NCBI GenBank assembly: GCA_964561035.1
Contig: CAZLNR010000007.1
Coordinates: 1-36,204, forward strand
DNA length: 36,204 bases
Reading direction: 5' to 3'
DNA from: XYD2-FULL-39-9 sp964561035
GTDB taxonomy: Bacteria > Patescibacteriota > Patescibacteriia > Magasanikbacterales > GWA2-37-8
Shown here: positions 23,869 through 31,305 of the stretch, piece after piece
Position numbering within the stretch: the stretch's first letter is position 1
Layout: each line of letters opens with the position of its first letter
Notes under the pieces: generated by a model
The model's input: the letters and a program-made list of their open reading frames with translations, nothing else
Told to the model about the DNA's origin: nothing
The model's database searches: none
Position numbers and translations under genes: made by a program

Positions 23869-25281
23869 CTACTGAACAGAGAAACTCCTCTCGGCAAAAG
23901 GTGTTGTGCCGAACCCGCTCCCCACATTAACGAAGTATTTGAATTGCCATGTGCCCGCAGGGGCATTGTAGAGCGCTGGCCAGAAAAAGGCATGGTCGTA
24001 CCCCCACACTGGGTCTACGGCACGTTCAATGTCCGCCCAACTCCACTGGAACACCCCATTCTTCCAGGCTTCCACCTTGAAGGTATAATTCGCATATACA
24101 TTGTCTATGCGAACCAACCCATAGACAGTTTCTCCTTGGCTGAATACTGTCCTAGCAGGACAGCTATACCACCAGCCAGAACTTTGACCAGCCGTGGTTG
24201 GTTCTACGCCGCAGTTATACGCATTTCCATCGTAGGTGTAGAGCGAAGGAGGCGGATTGACCGTAAATGCTTTCTTGGCAAAAGGCACTGGGAGAAAGTC
24301 TGTATTTGCATTGTTTTCCGTATCAATGAAGTACCGAAGCTCAAGGTTGCCATACAACGTAACATTGTGGTGAAAGTACCACCAAAAAGCATGGTCCCAC
24401 CCCCACACTGGATCAACATTGTTCCAGCCACTAACATCTTCCCATTGTTTAACCGTACCCTTCCACAGCTCTACTTTGGTACGGTAACTAAGAGTCACAT
24501 CGTTAATACGAATCAGACCGTGGACATTTTCGTTTGCGGTGAACGTGGTTCGTTGATCGTTGCATGAGTACACCCAGTTAGTACTCTGACCCCCGGTCGG
24601 CTGGTCTGCGCATGTAACAGGATTGTTCGTAGAAGAGTACGAGAGGCCGTTGGTGGAAGCGTAGTACTGGCCGACTGTATAACTTGTAAATGGAACGCCA
24701 TCTAAAGTTACACCTGTGAGACCGGCGTTGGTTGAAGAACTATTGCCGTTATACCTGACCTGGAAATGTAGGTGGGTGCCACAGGTTTTACCCGTATTAC
24801 CCATTTTACCTAGCACCTGACCTTGCTTTATAGCCTGGTCTTTTGAGACAATAATTGAACCGAGTTTAAAATGCAAATATTCTGTAGTGTAACCATTGCC
24901 ATGAGCAATCACTACCTTACAAGCAGTTCCGGTTGCAGGAATACTGCTACAATCGGTGGTACCAAGAGTGCAACCACTAACCACTACTTCACTCACTGTT
25001 CCGCCAGCGGCTGCAAGCACATCAACCACACCACCCTCAGCTCGATTACCAGTATCCGTAGTTACATTGACATTGTCCTTCACCAAACGTCCAAAATCAA
25101 GTGAATAGTACCCGCTACCTTGGTGAAAAGGATCACCCGGGTCATTTACTGCCGTAGTCAAGTTCCAACGATAACCGGCCGGGAGCGGCATCTTGAGATT
25201 TGGCCCTTGATAGTCTGCATAAGCAGACCGACATAGGGCTAGAACCAACAAAACAAATACGATATGCACCCGAGTAGGCAT
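23869..25281 (-). CDS. Secreted M23 (LasA-type) peptidase with two C-terminal repeats
   Basis: A 470-residue exported protein. A signal peptide (VHIVFVLLVLALCRSAYA) is followed by an M23 zinc peptidase domain. The likely ligands are His53 (FHQGSGYYS), Asp62 (SLDFG) and His172, with HGNGY at 127-131, YLH137 and GTHLHF 169-173. The wide spacing between the first His and Asp is of LasA/beta-lytic type. Two homologous beta repeats follow (about 220-340 and 355-470), each with a Cys pair, a GLIRIND or GLVRIDN segment and DPVWGxDHAF. GC content is about 50%, and a strong Shine-Dalgarno (CGGAGGAAG) precedes the ATG. It probably cuts peptidoglycan cross-links of this or another cell. Confidence 0.88.
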   Translation of the reverse strand: MPTRVHIVFVLLVLALCRSAYADYQGPNLKMPLPAGYRWNLTTAVNDPGDPFHQGSGYYSLDFGRLVKDNVNVTTDTGNRAEGGVVDVLAAAGGTVSEVVVSGCTLGTTDCSSIPATGTACKVVIAHGNGYTTEYLHFKLGSIIVSKDQAIKQGQVLGKMGNTGKTCGTHLHFQVRYNGNSSSTNAGLTGVTLDGVPFTSYTVGQYYASTNGLSYSSTNNPVTCADQPTGGQSTNWVYSCNDQRTTFTANENVHGLIRINDVTLSYRTKVELWKGTVKQWEDVSGWNNVDPVWGWDHAFWWYFHHNVTLYGNLELRYFIDTENNANTDFLPVPFAKKAFTVNPPPSLYTYDGNAYNCGVEPTTAGQSSGWWYSCPARTVFSQGETVYGLVRIDNVYANYTFKVEAWKNGVFQWSWADIERAVDPVWGYDHAFFWPALYNAPAGTWQFKYFVNVGSGFGTTPFAERSFSVQ

Positions 25282-25305
25282 GGACTTCCTCCGTGGAAAA
25301 GAACA

Positions 25306-25350
25306 AATACAGACACAAACTATTATGTGTCTGTATTACAAAAAAGTATA
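25306..25350 (-). promoter_or_regulatory. 5'-terminal mRNA hairpin and -10 box of the M23 gene
   Basis: AATACAGACACA (25306-25317) and TGTGTCTGTATT (25326-25337) form a perfect 12-bp stem. A TATACT box (25345-25350) puts the RNA start right at the stem, so the transcript probably begins with this hairpin. Confidence 0.6.
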
Positions 25351-25434
25351 CCGAACCAGAGTTTAAATAAAGATAAAAATATTATAAAATTTTAATAAAG
25401 ACTATGAACCATTCAGTTTTAAAATAAACAAAAA

Positions 25435-26298
25435 TTATTTATAACGCACATACTTCCAAGGTGTGGCAGACTCATCAACATAGCAAATGTTGCATTCACT
25501 GTCAGGTCGACAAATATATCGTTGGGTAGGTGTACAATTTTTTTCCTTTATTTCCTTATATCTAAACTGTCCATTTTTTAGCCATTCAAATTTTCCTACT
25601 AAATTTAAGTCATATAATTTATCTGTTGCCAAACTATAGACCATGCCAGAAAATGTATTATCCGGGACATAACTATCACTACGACAGGTAAATAATGCGG
25701 CTAAGCCATCGGGAGAAAATTGATCTGGACAAAAGTTTTGTAAATCCCCAGAATCAATTGAATCATTATTAGAATCAAATAAAGACCTGACTGTGCCACT
25801 GGCAAAATTATAAATAAAAGCCGATCTACTTTGAACACTTACATACCGGTCATGTTGCGATGGTGTATTGGTAGCTATAGTTAAGTGTGTCTGAGAATAA
25901 ACACTAAACAAAATTAATCTATTATCAGGTGAGGTAGAAGTAAATAAAGCAATAGAGTCTGGGCTAGTCTCCATAATTACTTGTTTGGTTTCAGGTTGTA
26001 TTTCAAATTTATTTGGATAAGCAGATGTAATCTTATTATTTACAAGTTTACCATTATTGGTAAAAGATTTTTCATCTATTCTTTCTAAAAAAAGATCGTA
26101 GGTGCTACTATTTTGATATTGAGCCAGATATATACGGCGTTTAAAATTATCTTCTGATGATGTCCTTAGATTAGATGTGGTTGAAAATTGCGCATCAGAA
26201 GCCGTCTCTGAATTATTACTTTCAGAAACTGTTGAAACTTTTCCACAACCAGAAATAAAAAGAGTGGCTGTAATCAAAATGGATATAAAATATTTCAT
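25435..26298 (-). CDS. Lipoprotein with beta-propeller-like segments
   Basis: A 287-residue protein from the ATG at 26298, which gives the same signal peptide as the lipoprotein at 23375 (MKYFISILITATLFISGCGK); longer versions are unlikely. The mature part contains repeats of the TolB/PD40 propeller type (TSTSPDNRLILFSVYSQ; DQFSPDGLAALFTCRS; GMVYSLATDKLYDLN). Several cysteines lie near the C-terminus (CTPTQRYICRPDSECNICY). It is anchored outside the membrane and the ligand is unknown. Confidence 0.82.
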   Translation of the reverse strand: MKYFISILITATLFISGCGKVSTVSESNNSETASDAQFSTTSNLRTSSEDNFKRRIYLAQYQNSSTYDLFLERIDEKSFTNNGKLVNNKITSAYPNKFEIQPETKQVIMETSPDSIALFTSTSPDNRLILFSVYSQTHLTIATNTPSQHDRYVSVQSRSAFIYNFASGTVRSLFDSNNDSIDSGDLQNFCPDQFSPDGLAALFTCRSDSYVPDNTFSGMVYSLATDKLYDLNLVGKFEWLKNGQFRYKEIKEKNCTPTQRYICRPDSECNICYVDESATPWKYVRYK

Positions 26299-26424
26299 AT
26301 TATATATAGTTAAAATAATAAGCTGATTTTTACAGAAAACAAATAATCTGTCAAAGAACGTTTGGGTTATTAATAATACCATATATCAGATAAAATATTT
26401 CTAAAGTTTTTAAAAAGCGCGCCG
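26239..26424 (-). repeat. Duplicated promoter plus signal-peptide module, copy 2
   Basis: The counterpart of 23316-23505. It has the same TTGACA box (26349-26354), spacer and 5' flank up to the AAAAAGCGCGCCG end. Confidence 0.9.
26327..26354 (-). promoter_or_regulatory. Promoter of lipoprotein 2
   Basis: TTGACA (26349-26354), a 16-base spacer and TAAAAA (26327-26332), identical in layout to lipoprotein 1. Confidence 0.6.
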
Positions 26425-26453
26425 GTGGGCGGGCGGAATTCCTCCCCCAACCC
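26412..26453 (-). repeat. GC-rich element tail, inverted copy
   Basis: The reverse complement of 29047-29092 with a small gap: GGGTTGGGGGAGGAATTCC, then GCCCGCCC and CCGGCGCGC. Confidence 0.8.
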
Positions 26454-26489
26454 ATAGATGCCCGGCGCGGCTTTGAACCTCTCTATCTC

Positions 26490-26549
26490 CACTTCAGAGC
26501 TATGCGCCAGTGCAGCTGAAAATATCGGCTTGACTGGCGCTCTGAAGTG
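26490..26549. repeat. 17-bp inverted repeat with a 5-nt bulge
   Basis: CACTTCAGAGC and GCCAGT (26490-26500 and 26506-26511) pair perfectly with ACTGGCGCTCTGAAGTG (26533-26549). TATGC is left as a bulge and 21 bases form the loop. No gene is attached. The remainder of the gap 26299-26702 holds no coding sequence. Confidence 0.8.
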
Positions 26550-26563
26550 AATAGTTTTAATTT

Positions 26564-26591
26564 AAAATCCCCTAATTGGGGATTTTAGTTT
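26564..26591. terminator. Terminator hairpin in the intergenic region
   Basis: AAAATCCCC (26564-26572) pairs with GGGGATTTT (26578-26586), followed by AGTTTTT. It can act in both directions. Confidence 0.75.
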
Positions 26592-26638
26592 TTAAAATAA
26601 TAACAATAGATAATCTAGCTCGAACATGTTGCATAATT

Positions 26639-26670
26639 AAAATAACCGCTTGATAAGGCGGTTATTTTGT
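26639..26670. terminator. Element E hairpin, terminator of the following minus-strand gene
   Basis: AAAATAACCGC (26639-26649) with GCGGTTATTTT (26658-26668). It is the family hairpin without conserved arms. Confidence 0.8.
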
Positions 26671-26702
26671 TTAAGATTATTTAAAATAAATTTTAGACGA
26701 AG

Positions 26703-27356
26703 TTATTCCAATATTTTAATACTGCTTATCAACCTCAGATTTTTTTCATATATTTTTTCAGCCGTGGAACAGGTTTCTTCAAAACTTACAATATCATAAT
26801 CATACTTTTTCCCGCGAACAACAACCCTTTCATCACAATCACTTTGACCGTTATATTTTATAAGAAAAACAGCTAAATCACCTATCTTTTTTTCTTCTAC
26901 ACTTGCTTTAAAAGGCCCGGCTCCGGAATTTAAAATTTCCTCAACTGGGACATGCGGTGTTATATAGATTGCTGAAGACCGATCCCACGGAGCATCTCCA
27001 AATGAACGATTCTTTGCAAAACATTCAAGTGGGCCAAAAACAATTCTTCTGCCTACAGGAGAAGCAGGAGTATCATACTCATCGTACAGGGTTAGTTTGT
27101 ATTTTTTGTTCCCCCATTTTTTATTATACGGAACAGCAAACTCAACAGCGCCATCAACTTTGGAATATTTGATATAACTTGCCGGCTCATCGTGATTTAA
27201 AGCCCCAAACTGGCTACACTCGCCTGTACCCCCGTTTAAAACTTGGTAAAAATTTTCCGAGGTTAATAATGTTCTTTTGTCAACGAATATATAGGCCAAC
27301 ACCCCAATTCCAACGCTTACAAGCAAAACAATTATTGCGACTCTAAAATTTTTCAT
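26703..27356 (-). CDS. Membrane-anchored hypothetical protein
   Basis: A 217-residue protein with one N-terminal membrane helix (VAIIVLLVSVGIGVLAYIF) and an extracytoplasmic domain of unknown fold. It contains a GECSQFG segment, KKYKLTLYDEYDTPASPVGRRIVFG and several spaced cysteines that may form disulfides (ECFAK, SDCDERV, EETCSTAEK). No family is recognised. A perfect TATAAT lies at 27380-27385, and terminator E is downstream. Codon use is AT-rich like the core genome. Confidence 0.75.
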   Translation of the reverse strand: MKNFRVAIIVLLVSVGIGVLAYIFVDKRTLLTSENFYQVLNGGTGECSQFGALNHDEPASYIKYSKVDGAVEFAVPYNKKWGNKKYKLTLYDEYDTPASPVGRRIVFGPLECFAKNRSFGDAPWDRSSAIYITPHVPVEEILNSGAGPFKASVEEKKIGDLAVFLIKYNGQSDCDERVVVRGKKYDYDIVSFEETCSTAEKIYEKNLRLISSIKILE

Positions 27357-27418
27357 AATTTTTAATATTTCATCTAGTAATTATATCTTAAATTGAAAAT
27401 AGTGCCATTTAAATAAAA

Positions 27419-27859
27419 TCATAACTCAGAATAAAATTCTCCGGCTTGGTGCTTCTCTAAAGCAAATGTTATATACGGAATAACATTTAATGGCAGGGCA
27501 TCTAACGAATACCAGTTCACCTCATCACATTTTTCTGGTTCTTTATTAACCGCTTCACCATCCCAATGAGTAGCAGTTAGAAAAAAATCAACTCGCTCGT
27601 CATTTCGCCCATCATTTGATATTCGGTGCATAACATGAATTACTTTTAAATTATCTTCTTTGATCACTATCCCAACTTCCTCCAACGCCTCGCGTGCCAT
27701 AGCACGAGCGATTGGCTCATTGCCCTCAATATGACCGGCTGGAACACCATAATTACCATCTTCATAGCCAGTATTAAACCGGCGAATCAAAAGAACATGG
27801 TTATCCTTAATTAAAAATAAGTGAACGGCGGAAACTAGTTTAAATCTTTCTGTAGACAT
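27419..27859 (-). CDS. Nudix hydrolase
   Basis: A 146-residue protein from the ATG at 27859; the longer upstream frame has no family resemblance. The full Nudix box GX5EX7REUXEEXGU is present at residues 42-64 (GHIEGNEPIARAMAREALEEVGI). These enzymes cleave nucleoside diphosphates linked to another group, and MutT- or NUDT-like substrates are possible. There is a two-residue DG or NYGVPAGH segment before the box as usual. The promoter arm of element F precedes it. A GGAGG about 29 bases upstream is too far to act as a ribosome site. Confidence 0.93.
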   Translation of the reverse strand: MSTERFKLVSAVHLFLIKDNHVLLIRRFNTGYEDGNYGVPAGHIEGNEPIARAMAREALEEVGIVIKEDNLKVIHVMHRISNDGRNDERVDFFLTATHWDGEAVNKEPEKCDEVNWYSLDALPLNVIPYITFALEKHQAGEFYSEL

Positions 27860-27911
27860 ATAGCATTTATTAAAAATAAAGGGTAATCCTCCAAGTTTAT
27901 ACAACACAATT

Positions 27912-28052
27912 ATCTTATACGTTAGGCTAGGTATAGTCAATTTGGTTCGAACCCTATTGTCCTCATACAAAAATAACCGCTTTGTTAAGCGATTATCTTG
28001 TTAACAGGCCTTGTGGGATGATATTGGAACGTTTTTGGCTAATTCTTAAAAC
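27912..28052. repeat. Composite element copy F (promoter plus hairpin plus arm)
   Basis: Promoter arm: TTGACT (27935-27940) with TAAGAT (27912-27917) at 17 bases, or TATAAG at 15. Next comes an imperfect hairpin (27969-27993), then GGCCTTGTGGGATGATATTG and GGAACGTTTTTGGCTAA. Confidence 0.8.
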
Positions 28053-28083
28053 AAAACACCTCACATTTCTGTAAGGTGTTTCA
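28047..28083 (-). terminator. Terminator downstream of the high-GC unknown gene
   Basis: On the minus strand AAACACCTTACA pairs with TGTGAGGTGTTT with one mismatch around a GAAA loop, followed by TGTTTT. Confidence 0.8.
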
Positions 28084-28093
28084 TATTATTTTA

Positions 28094-28151
28094 GAGACCT
28101 CCATACCTATAAATATAAACTTTATATACATAGGCACGCACAGGAGGTCTC
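28094..28151. repeat. Inverted repeat with GAGACCTCC ends
   Basis: GAGACCTCC (28094-28102) and GGAGGTCTC (28143-28151) enclose an AT-rich sequence that contains a second partial palindrome. It directly follows the gene at 28177. Confidence 0.7.
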
Positions 28152-28176
28152 AAACAAAGGACGCTGCTGGGGTGCT

Positions 28177-28677
28177 CTAGCCCATGATGTCCCAGGCGGT
28201 CAAAAAGTCGCCTTGAGGCGGACTGTCAAGTCGCGCATCAAATAGGTAAATACGTGGACCATCACCACCCCTGGTGAACAACATGTGCTGGGGACGACCA
28301 TTCACCTCAATAGGCGTAGGTGGCAGCACTGAAATTCTGCCTTGGTTCCCATATCCCTCATAAAGGTGTTGGGAGGAGCTGGCAAGGAACCAGCGCAAGG
28401 CAATCTCGTAGCTGATATGTTCCAGCTCGTTGTCTTTGAGGCTTGCCCAAACCTCCGCCAGAGTCGTCGTACTGCCTGACGGAAGGCGCTTACGACTGAC
28501 CCTGAAGTGCCGAACCGGCCCTGGTCGAACTGGTAGATCAGCAACCTGAGGATCAATTGTGATGCCGCCGCAGCGATCCGCCTTGAGCACACCCAGAATC
28601 TGACTGATTGTCAGACCATCACCGGTGGCAACCACAATATCAGGACCACCCATTTCGACCTGAAATGACCTTGACAT
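28177..28677 (-). CDS. High-GC unknown protein
   Basis: A 166-residue soluble protein, starting at the ATG at 28677 that follows a strong Shine-Dalgarno (CAGGAGG). A longer start would add an unlikely basic N-terminus. It contains VVATGDGLTISQILGVL, RHFRVSRKRLPSG, LAEVWASLKDNELEHISYEIALRWFLAS and a hydrophobic end. I do not recognise the family. GC content is about 50%, against about 35% around it. The transcript likely starts with a hairpin (28707-28725). Confidence 0.7.
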   Translation of the reverse strand: MSRSFQVEMGGPDIVVATGDGLTISQILGVLKADRCGGITIDPQVADLPVRPGPVRHFRVSRKRLPSGSTTTLAEVWASLKDNELEHISYEIALRWFLASSSQHLYEGYGNQGRISVLPPTPIEVNGRPQHMLFTRGGDGPRIYLFDARLDSPPQGDFLTAWDIMG

Positions 28678-28706
28678 CGTTTGCCTCCTGTTGATTTTCT
28701 GGCACC

Positions 28707-28762
28707 CTTCGAAACCTCTTCGAAGAATTAAAGACTTTATCATTGTTCATAACAAAAGTCAA
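28707..28762 (-). promoter_or_regulatory. Promoter and 5' hairpin of the high-GC unknown gene
   Basis: TTGACT (28757-28762), a 17-base spacer and TAAAGT (28734-28739). CTTCGAA (28707-28713) and TTCGAAG (28719-28725) form a stem at the predicted RNA start. Confidence 0.6.
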
Positions 28763-28784
28763 GATAGAAAATAAGAACACTAAT

Positions 28785-28920
28785 ATTTGATATATCTTGG
28801 CTAAGTATAGTCAATTTGGTTCAAAAGTTATAAAGGGGTATAAAAAATAACCGCTTGGTTAAGCGGTTATTTTATTTGCAGCGGGGTACGAAAAATTACA
28901 AGGGGAATTTATATTGGAAA
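28785..28920. repeat. Composite element copy G (promoter arm plus hairpin plus type-2 arm)
   Basis: The promoter arm TTTTGAACCAAATTGACT (minus strand, -35 at 28809-28814) is next to a perfect 13-bp hairpin (28844-28856 with 28861-28873). The type-2 arm GCAGCGGGGTACG ends near 28918. About 110 bp of unrelated sequence then separate it from the GGAC..GGCGGAAAGAG part at about 29028. Confidence 0.85.
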
Positions 28921-29126
28921 TGAGTGAATAAAATAGCCAGCGAGATATTTATAATCGCTGGCGAATTATAAACATCGAATCTGGATATTTTTGAGCGAAT
29001 GACAATATATAGTTTACCTATACGGAATAGGACGGACGGAAAGAGGGGTTGGGGGAGGAATTCCGCCCGCCCTCGAACCGGCGCGCTTTTTGACGATTTC
29101 AAGTTTTTCTTTGACGGCAAATTCTT
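28921..29126. other. Gene-free stretch containing a GC-rich element tail
   Basis: No gene seen. 29047-29092 is the GC-rich tail that occurs inverted at 26412-26453. The rest looks like an insertion into element G, with a small palindrome (CCAGCGA / TCGCTGG) near 28932-28965. Confidence 0.6.
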
Positions 29127-29534
29127 TTACATTTCGATAACGGAATTTTCTTTTACTAAATAAGTCACAATGCCAGCTCGTCTTAATGCTGGAGCTATTA
29201 ACTCAATAATATCTCTGTGATTTTTATTATCTGGGAATGCCATCGCAACCTTTTTTGACTTGTTGTCGTTCTTAGATAATACTTTTAAAGAGGTTAATAT
29301 GGCTACTGACACATGTGTCCCAACTTGATTTTTTGTAAATTGTTTACCATACCTGCGAGAAGATTTTTTTGAACTTGTCTCCCCTTTTGCTTCAACATAA
29401 AGTGTGACTCCGTTTTTTTCCGCAAGAATATCAACGCCCTTTTGGATGGTAGTTAATTTATTTTTAATTTCCCAGCCATCATCTTTGTTTAAATGATTCG
29501 CAAGAATCTCAATAATATCATTTTCGGTAAGCAT
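29127..29534 (-). CDS. PD-(D/E)XK nuclease-like protein
   Basis: A 135-residue protein with the Mrr/restriction-nuclease-like core. Asp35 in QKGVDILAEK and Glu48/Lys50 in LYVEAKGET form the D...ExK site; a basic segment (SSKKSSRRYGKQFTK) and a Rossmann-like strand (HVSVAILTSLKVL) follow. The small size suggests a single catalytic domain, perhaps partnered with other nucleases of the operon. It is 49 bases downstream of xseB on the same strand. A DNA-cleaving role in defence or repair is inferred. Confidence 0.78.
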   Translation of the reverse strand: MLTENDIIEILANHLNKDDGWEIKNKLTTIQKGVDILAEKNGVTLYVEAKGETSSKKSSRRYGKQFTKNQVGTHVSVAILTSLKVLSKNDNKSKKVAMAFPDNKNHRDIIELIAPALRRAGIVTYLVKENSVIEM

Positions 29535-29583
29535 ATTTATGCGCTTCTCTTGGCTTTATCAAAAGCGAAGGCTTTTGTCTCCA

Positions 29584-29889
29584 CTAAAATGGAATGTCGA
29601 CGGGGTTAATTTCTCCTTCGTTTTCAACACCTTCTTCTCCTTCCTCACCTTGTTTCTCGGTAGCCGCATTAACATCTATTTCTCCTTCTATGTCTTTTTT
29701 AATTATCTCAAACTCATTTTCTATTTCTCCTAAGCGCCCTTTGCTTTCTTTAATTAAAACAGCGGCCTCTCTAACTTTCTCTAATCCAGCTTCCACATCA
29801 ACTTCTTCTTGCTGATCAAACCAATTGGCTATCTCTGATAATTGAGCGAGATTTTTACTTAAATTTACTTCCTTTTTCTTTGTAGTCAT
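29584..29889 (-). CDS. xseB: Exodeoxyribonuclease VII small subunit with an acidic tail
   Basis: A 101-residue protein. Residues about 8-68 are two helices with the XseB pattern (LSKNLAQLSEIANWFDQQEEVDVEAGLEKVREAAVLIKESKGRL), which bundles around the XseA coiled coil. The rest is a very acidic tail (EKQGEEGEEGVENEGE) ending in PVDIPF, similar in style to single-strand-binding-protein tails (inference). The gene starts 12 bases after xseA. Confidence 0.85.
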   Translation of the reverse strand: MTTKKKEVNLSKNLAQLSEIANWFDQQEEVDVEAGLEKVREAAVLIKESKGRLGEIENEFEIIKKDIEGEIDVNAATEKQGEEGEEGVENEGEINPVDIPF

Positions 29890-29901
29890 ACTTTATTTTA
29901 A

Positions 29902-31212
29902 TTATTTTACTTCTGAATTAATACTACCATCGGAAACTTTTATATTCAAGGAATCCCCTTTCACAACTTCAGCAATACTACGCACAATCTTTCCCTTATT
30001 TAAAACTATACTATAACCAAGACGCAACTGCCTTTCGGGATTATTTTGGTTTACTAACTTTTCTAAATTACCCAAATGGCCAAATGATCTCTTGATTGCC
30101 ACCGTATTTTGCCGAACCAGAAACTGAGGGATTCTTAAAAAGAATTCATTATGAACACTTTTTATGTTTTCTTGAAAAGAACCAATAACATTCGCGGTGC
30201 TCTGAGAAATTTTTTCTGACATATGAAAGATTTGCATTTTAATCTTAACTACACCATCCTTAACTGATTGTTTAGATCTTTCATAAATACCTAAGATCTC
30301 ATTAAATGAACCCTTTGCTTTCTCAAAAGTAGAGAGCAATAAATCGCTAGAGCTATTCAAGGAGTCGCTATAATTTCGTAATATCTTTTCCTGAGCCTGT
30401 TCTACCAATTGACTGGCTTGTTCCCAAGACGATCCAAGAATCATGGCCGTTAGCGACGGGGTTGATTGGGAAATATCGGCTACCAACGAGGCCAAAGTAA
30501 TATCCTGGTCGTGCCCTATGCCGGCTATTACCGGCACAGGAAACTTAGCTATCTCTCTTACTAAAGTTTCATTATTAAAACCGGCAAGCGACTGCATGGA
30601 CCCACCACCGCGTATTAGAACTAAAACATCAATATCTTCATCTCTAAACGCTCTTACACTTAACGTCAAATCTCGACCCGATTCCGGACCCTCCACACGA
30701 CAATTTAAAATCTTTACATGGAAACCAGACTTTCTAAGATTGCTATTAAAATCATGTATTACAGCTCCTTGAGTAGAGGTGATAACTCCAATTCTTTTAG
30801 GAAAAACAGGGAGCGGTCTTTTTCTTTCTTCATCAAATAAACCTTCGGCTGTTAATTTTGCCTTTAATTTTTCATAGGCTTTTTTTAACGCCCCTTCTCC
30901 TACAAGCTCAACAGTTTTTGCGATTAATGAAATTTTTCCAAAAGGACCATAAAATTCCGGGCTCCCTTTTATCAATATTTCCATCCCCACCTCAAGTTCT
31001 ACACCACTTAATAAATAATTAGACCGCCAAATAGTAGCTGGTAAAATATCGCCGGTATTTTTATCTTTAAGTACAATATATACATGTCCTTTACTAGAAA
31101 TTTTTAATTCGCTAACTTCACCTAAAATCTCACCATACAATTTACTTAGGTGTTCGTTTATTATTGCTATATACTCAGATACCGAAAATGGTGTATTTTT
31201 CTTATTCGCCAT
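29902..31212 (-). CDS. xseA: Exodeoxyribonuclease VII large subunit
   Basis: A 436-residue nuclease that degrades single-stranded DNA in a complex with XseB. It has an N-terminal OB fold (EILGEVSELKISSKGHVYIVLKDK) and the catalytic domain with PKRIGVITSTQGAVIHDF and RGGGSMQSLAGFNNETLVREIAKFPVPVIAGIGHDQDITLASLVAD. A long C-terminal coiled coil (about 265-380) and a short domain with RLGYSIV follow. It is typical except for its location inside a nuclease-rich operon. Confidence 0.95.
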   Translation of the reverse strand: MANKKNTPFSVSEYIAIINEHLSKLYGEILGEVSELKISSKGHVYIVLKDKNTGDILPATIWRSNYLLSGVELEVGMEILIKGSPEFYGPFGKISLIAKTVELVGEGALKKAYEKLKAKLTAEGLFDEERKRPLPVFPKRIGVITSTQGAVIHDFNSNLRKSGFHVKILNCRVEGPESGRDLTLSVRAFRDEDIDVLVLIRGGGSMQSLAGFNNETLVREIAKFPVPVIAGIGHDQDITLASLVADISQSTPSLTAMILGSSWEQASQLVEQAQEKILRNYSDSLNSSSDLLLSTFEKAKGSFNEILGIYERSKQSVKDGVVKIKMQIFHMSEKISQSTANVIGSFQENIKSVHNEFFLRIPQFLVRQNTVAIKRSFGHLGNLEKLVNQNNPERQLRLGYSIVLNKGKIVRSIAEVVKGDSLNIKVSDGSINSEVK

Positions 31213-31305
31213 AATTTTAATGATTTATTTTTTTGCTGTTTACAAAAAATAATACACCCGTTTTTAATCACGCAAACACCCTGATCTTCACAAGGTACAA
31301 TAACT

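Noticed and set aside
27920..27926. GTTAGGC, resembling an integron attC core
   Set aside because: No paired RYYYAAC core and no integrase gene were found; the match is short.
27860..27970. Longer start of the Nudix gene
   Set aside because: The extra residues have no Nudix resemblance and run through the element F promoter and into its flank.
29047..29092. GC-rich repeat as a decayed tRNA gene
   Set aside because: No T-arm stem or anticodon arm can be folded; similarity to a T loop is only a few bases.
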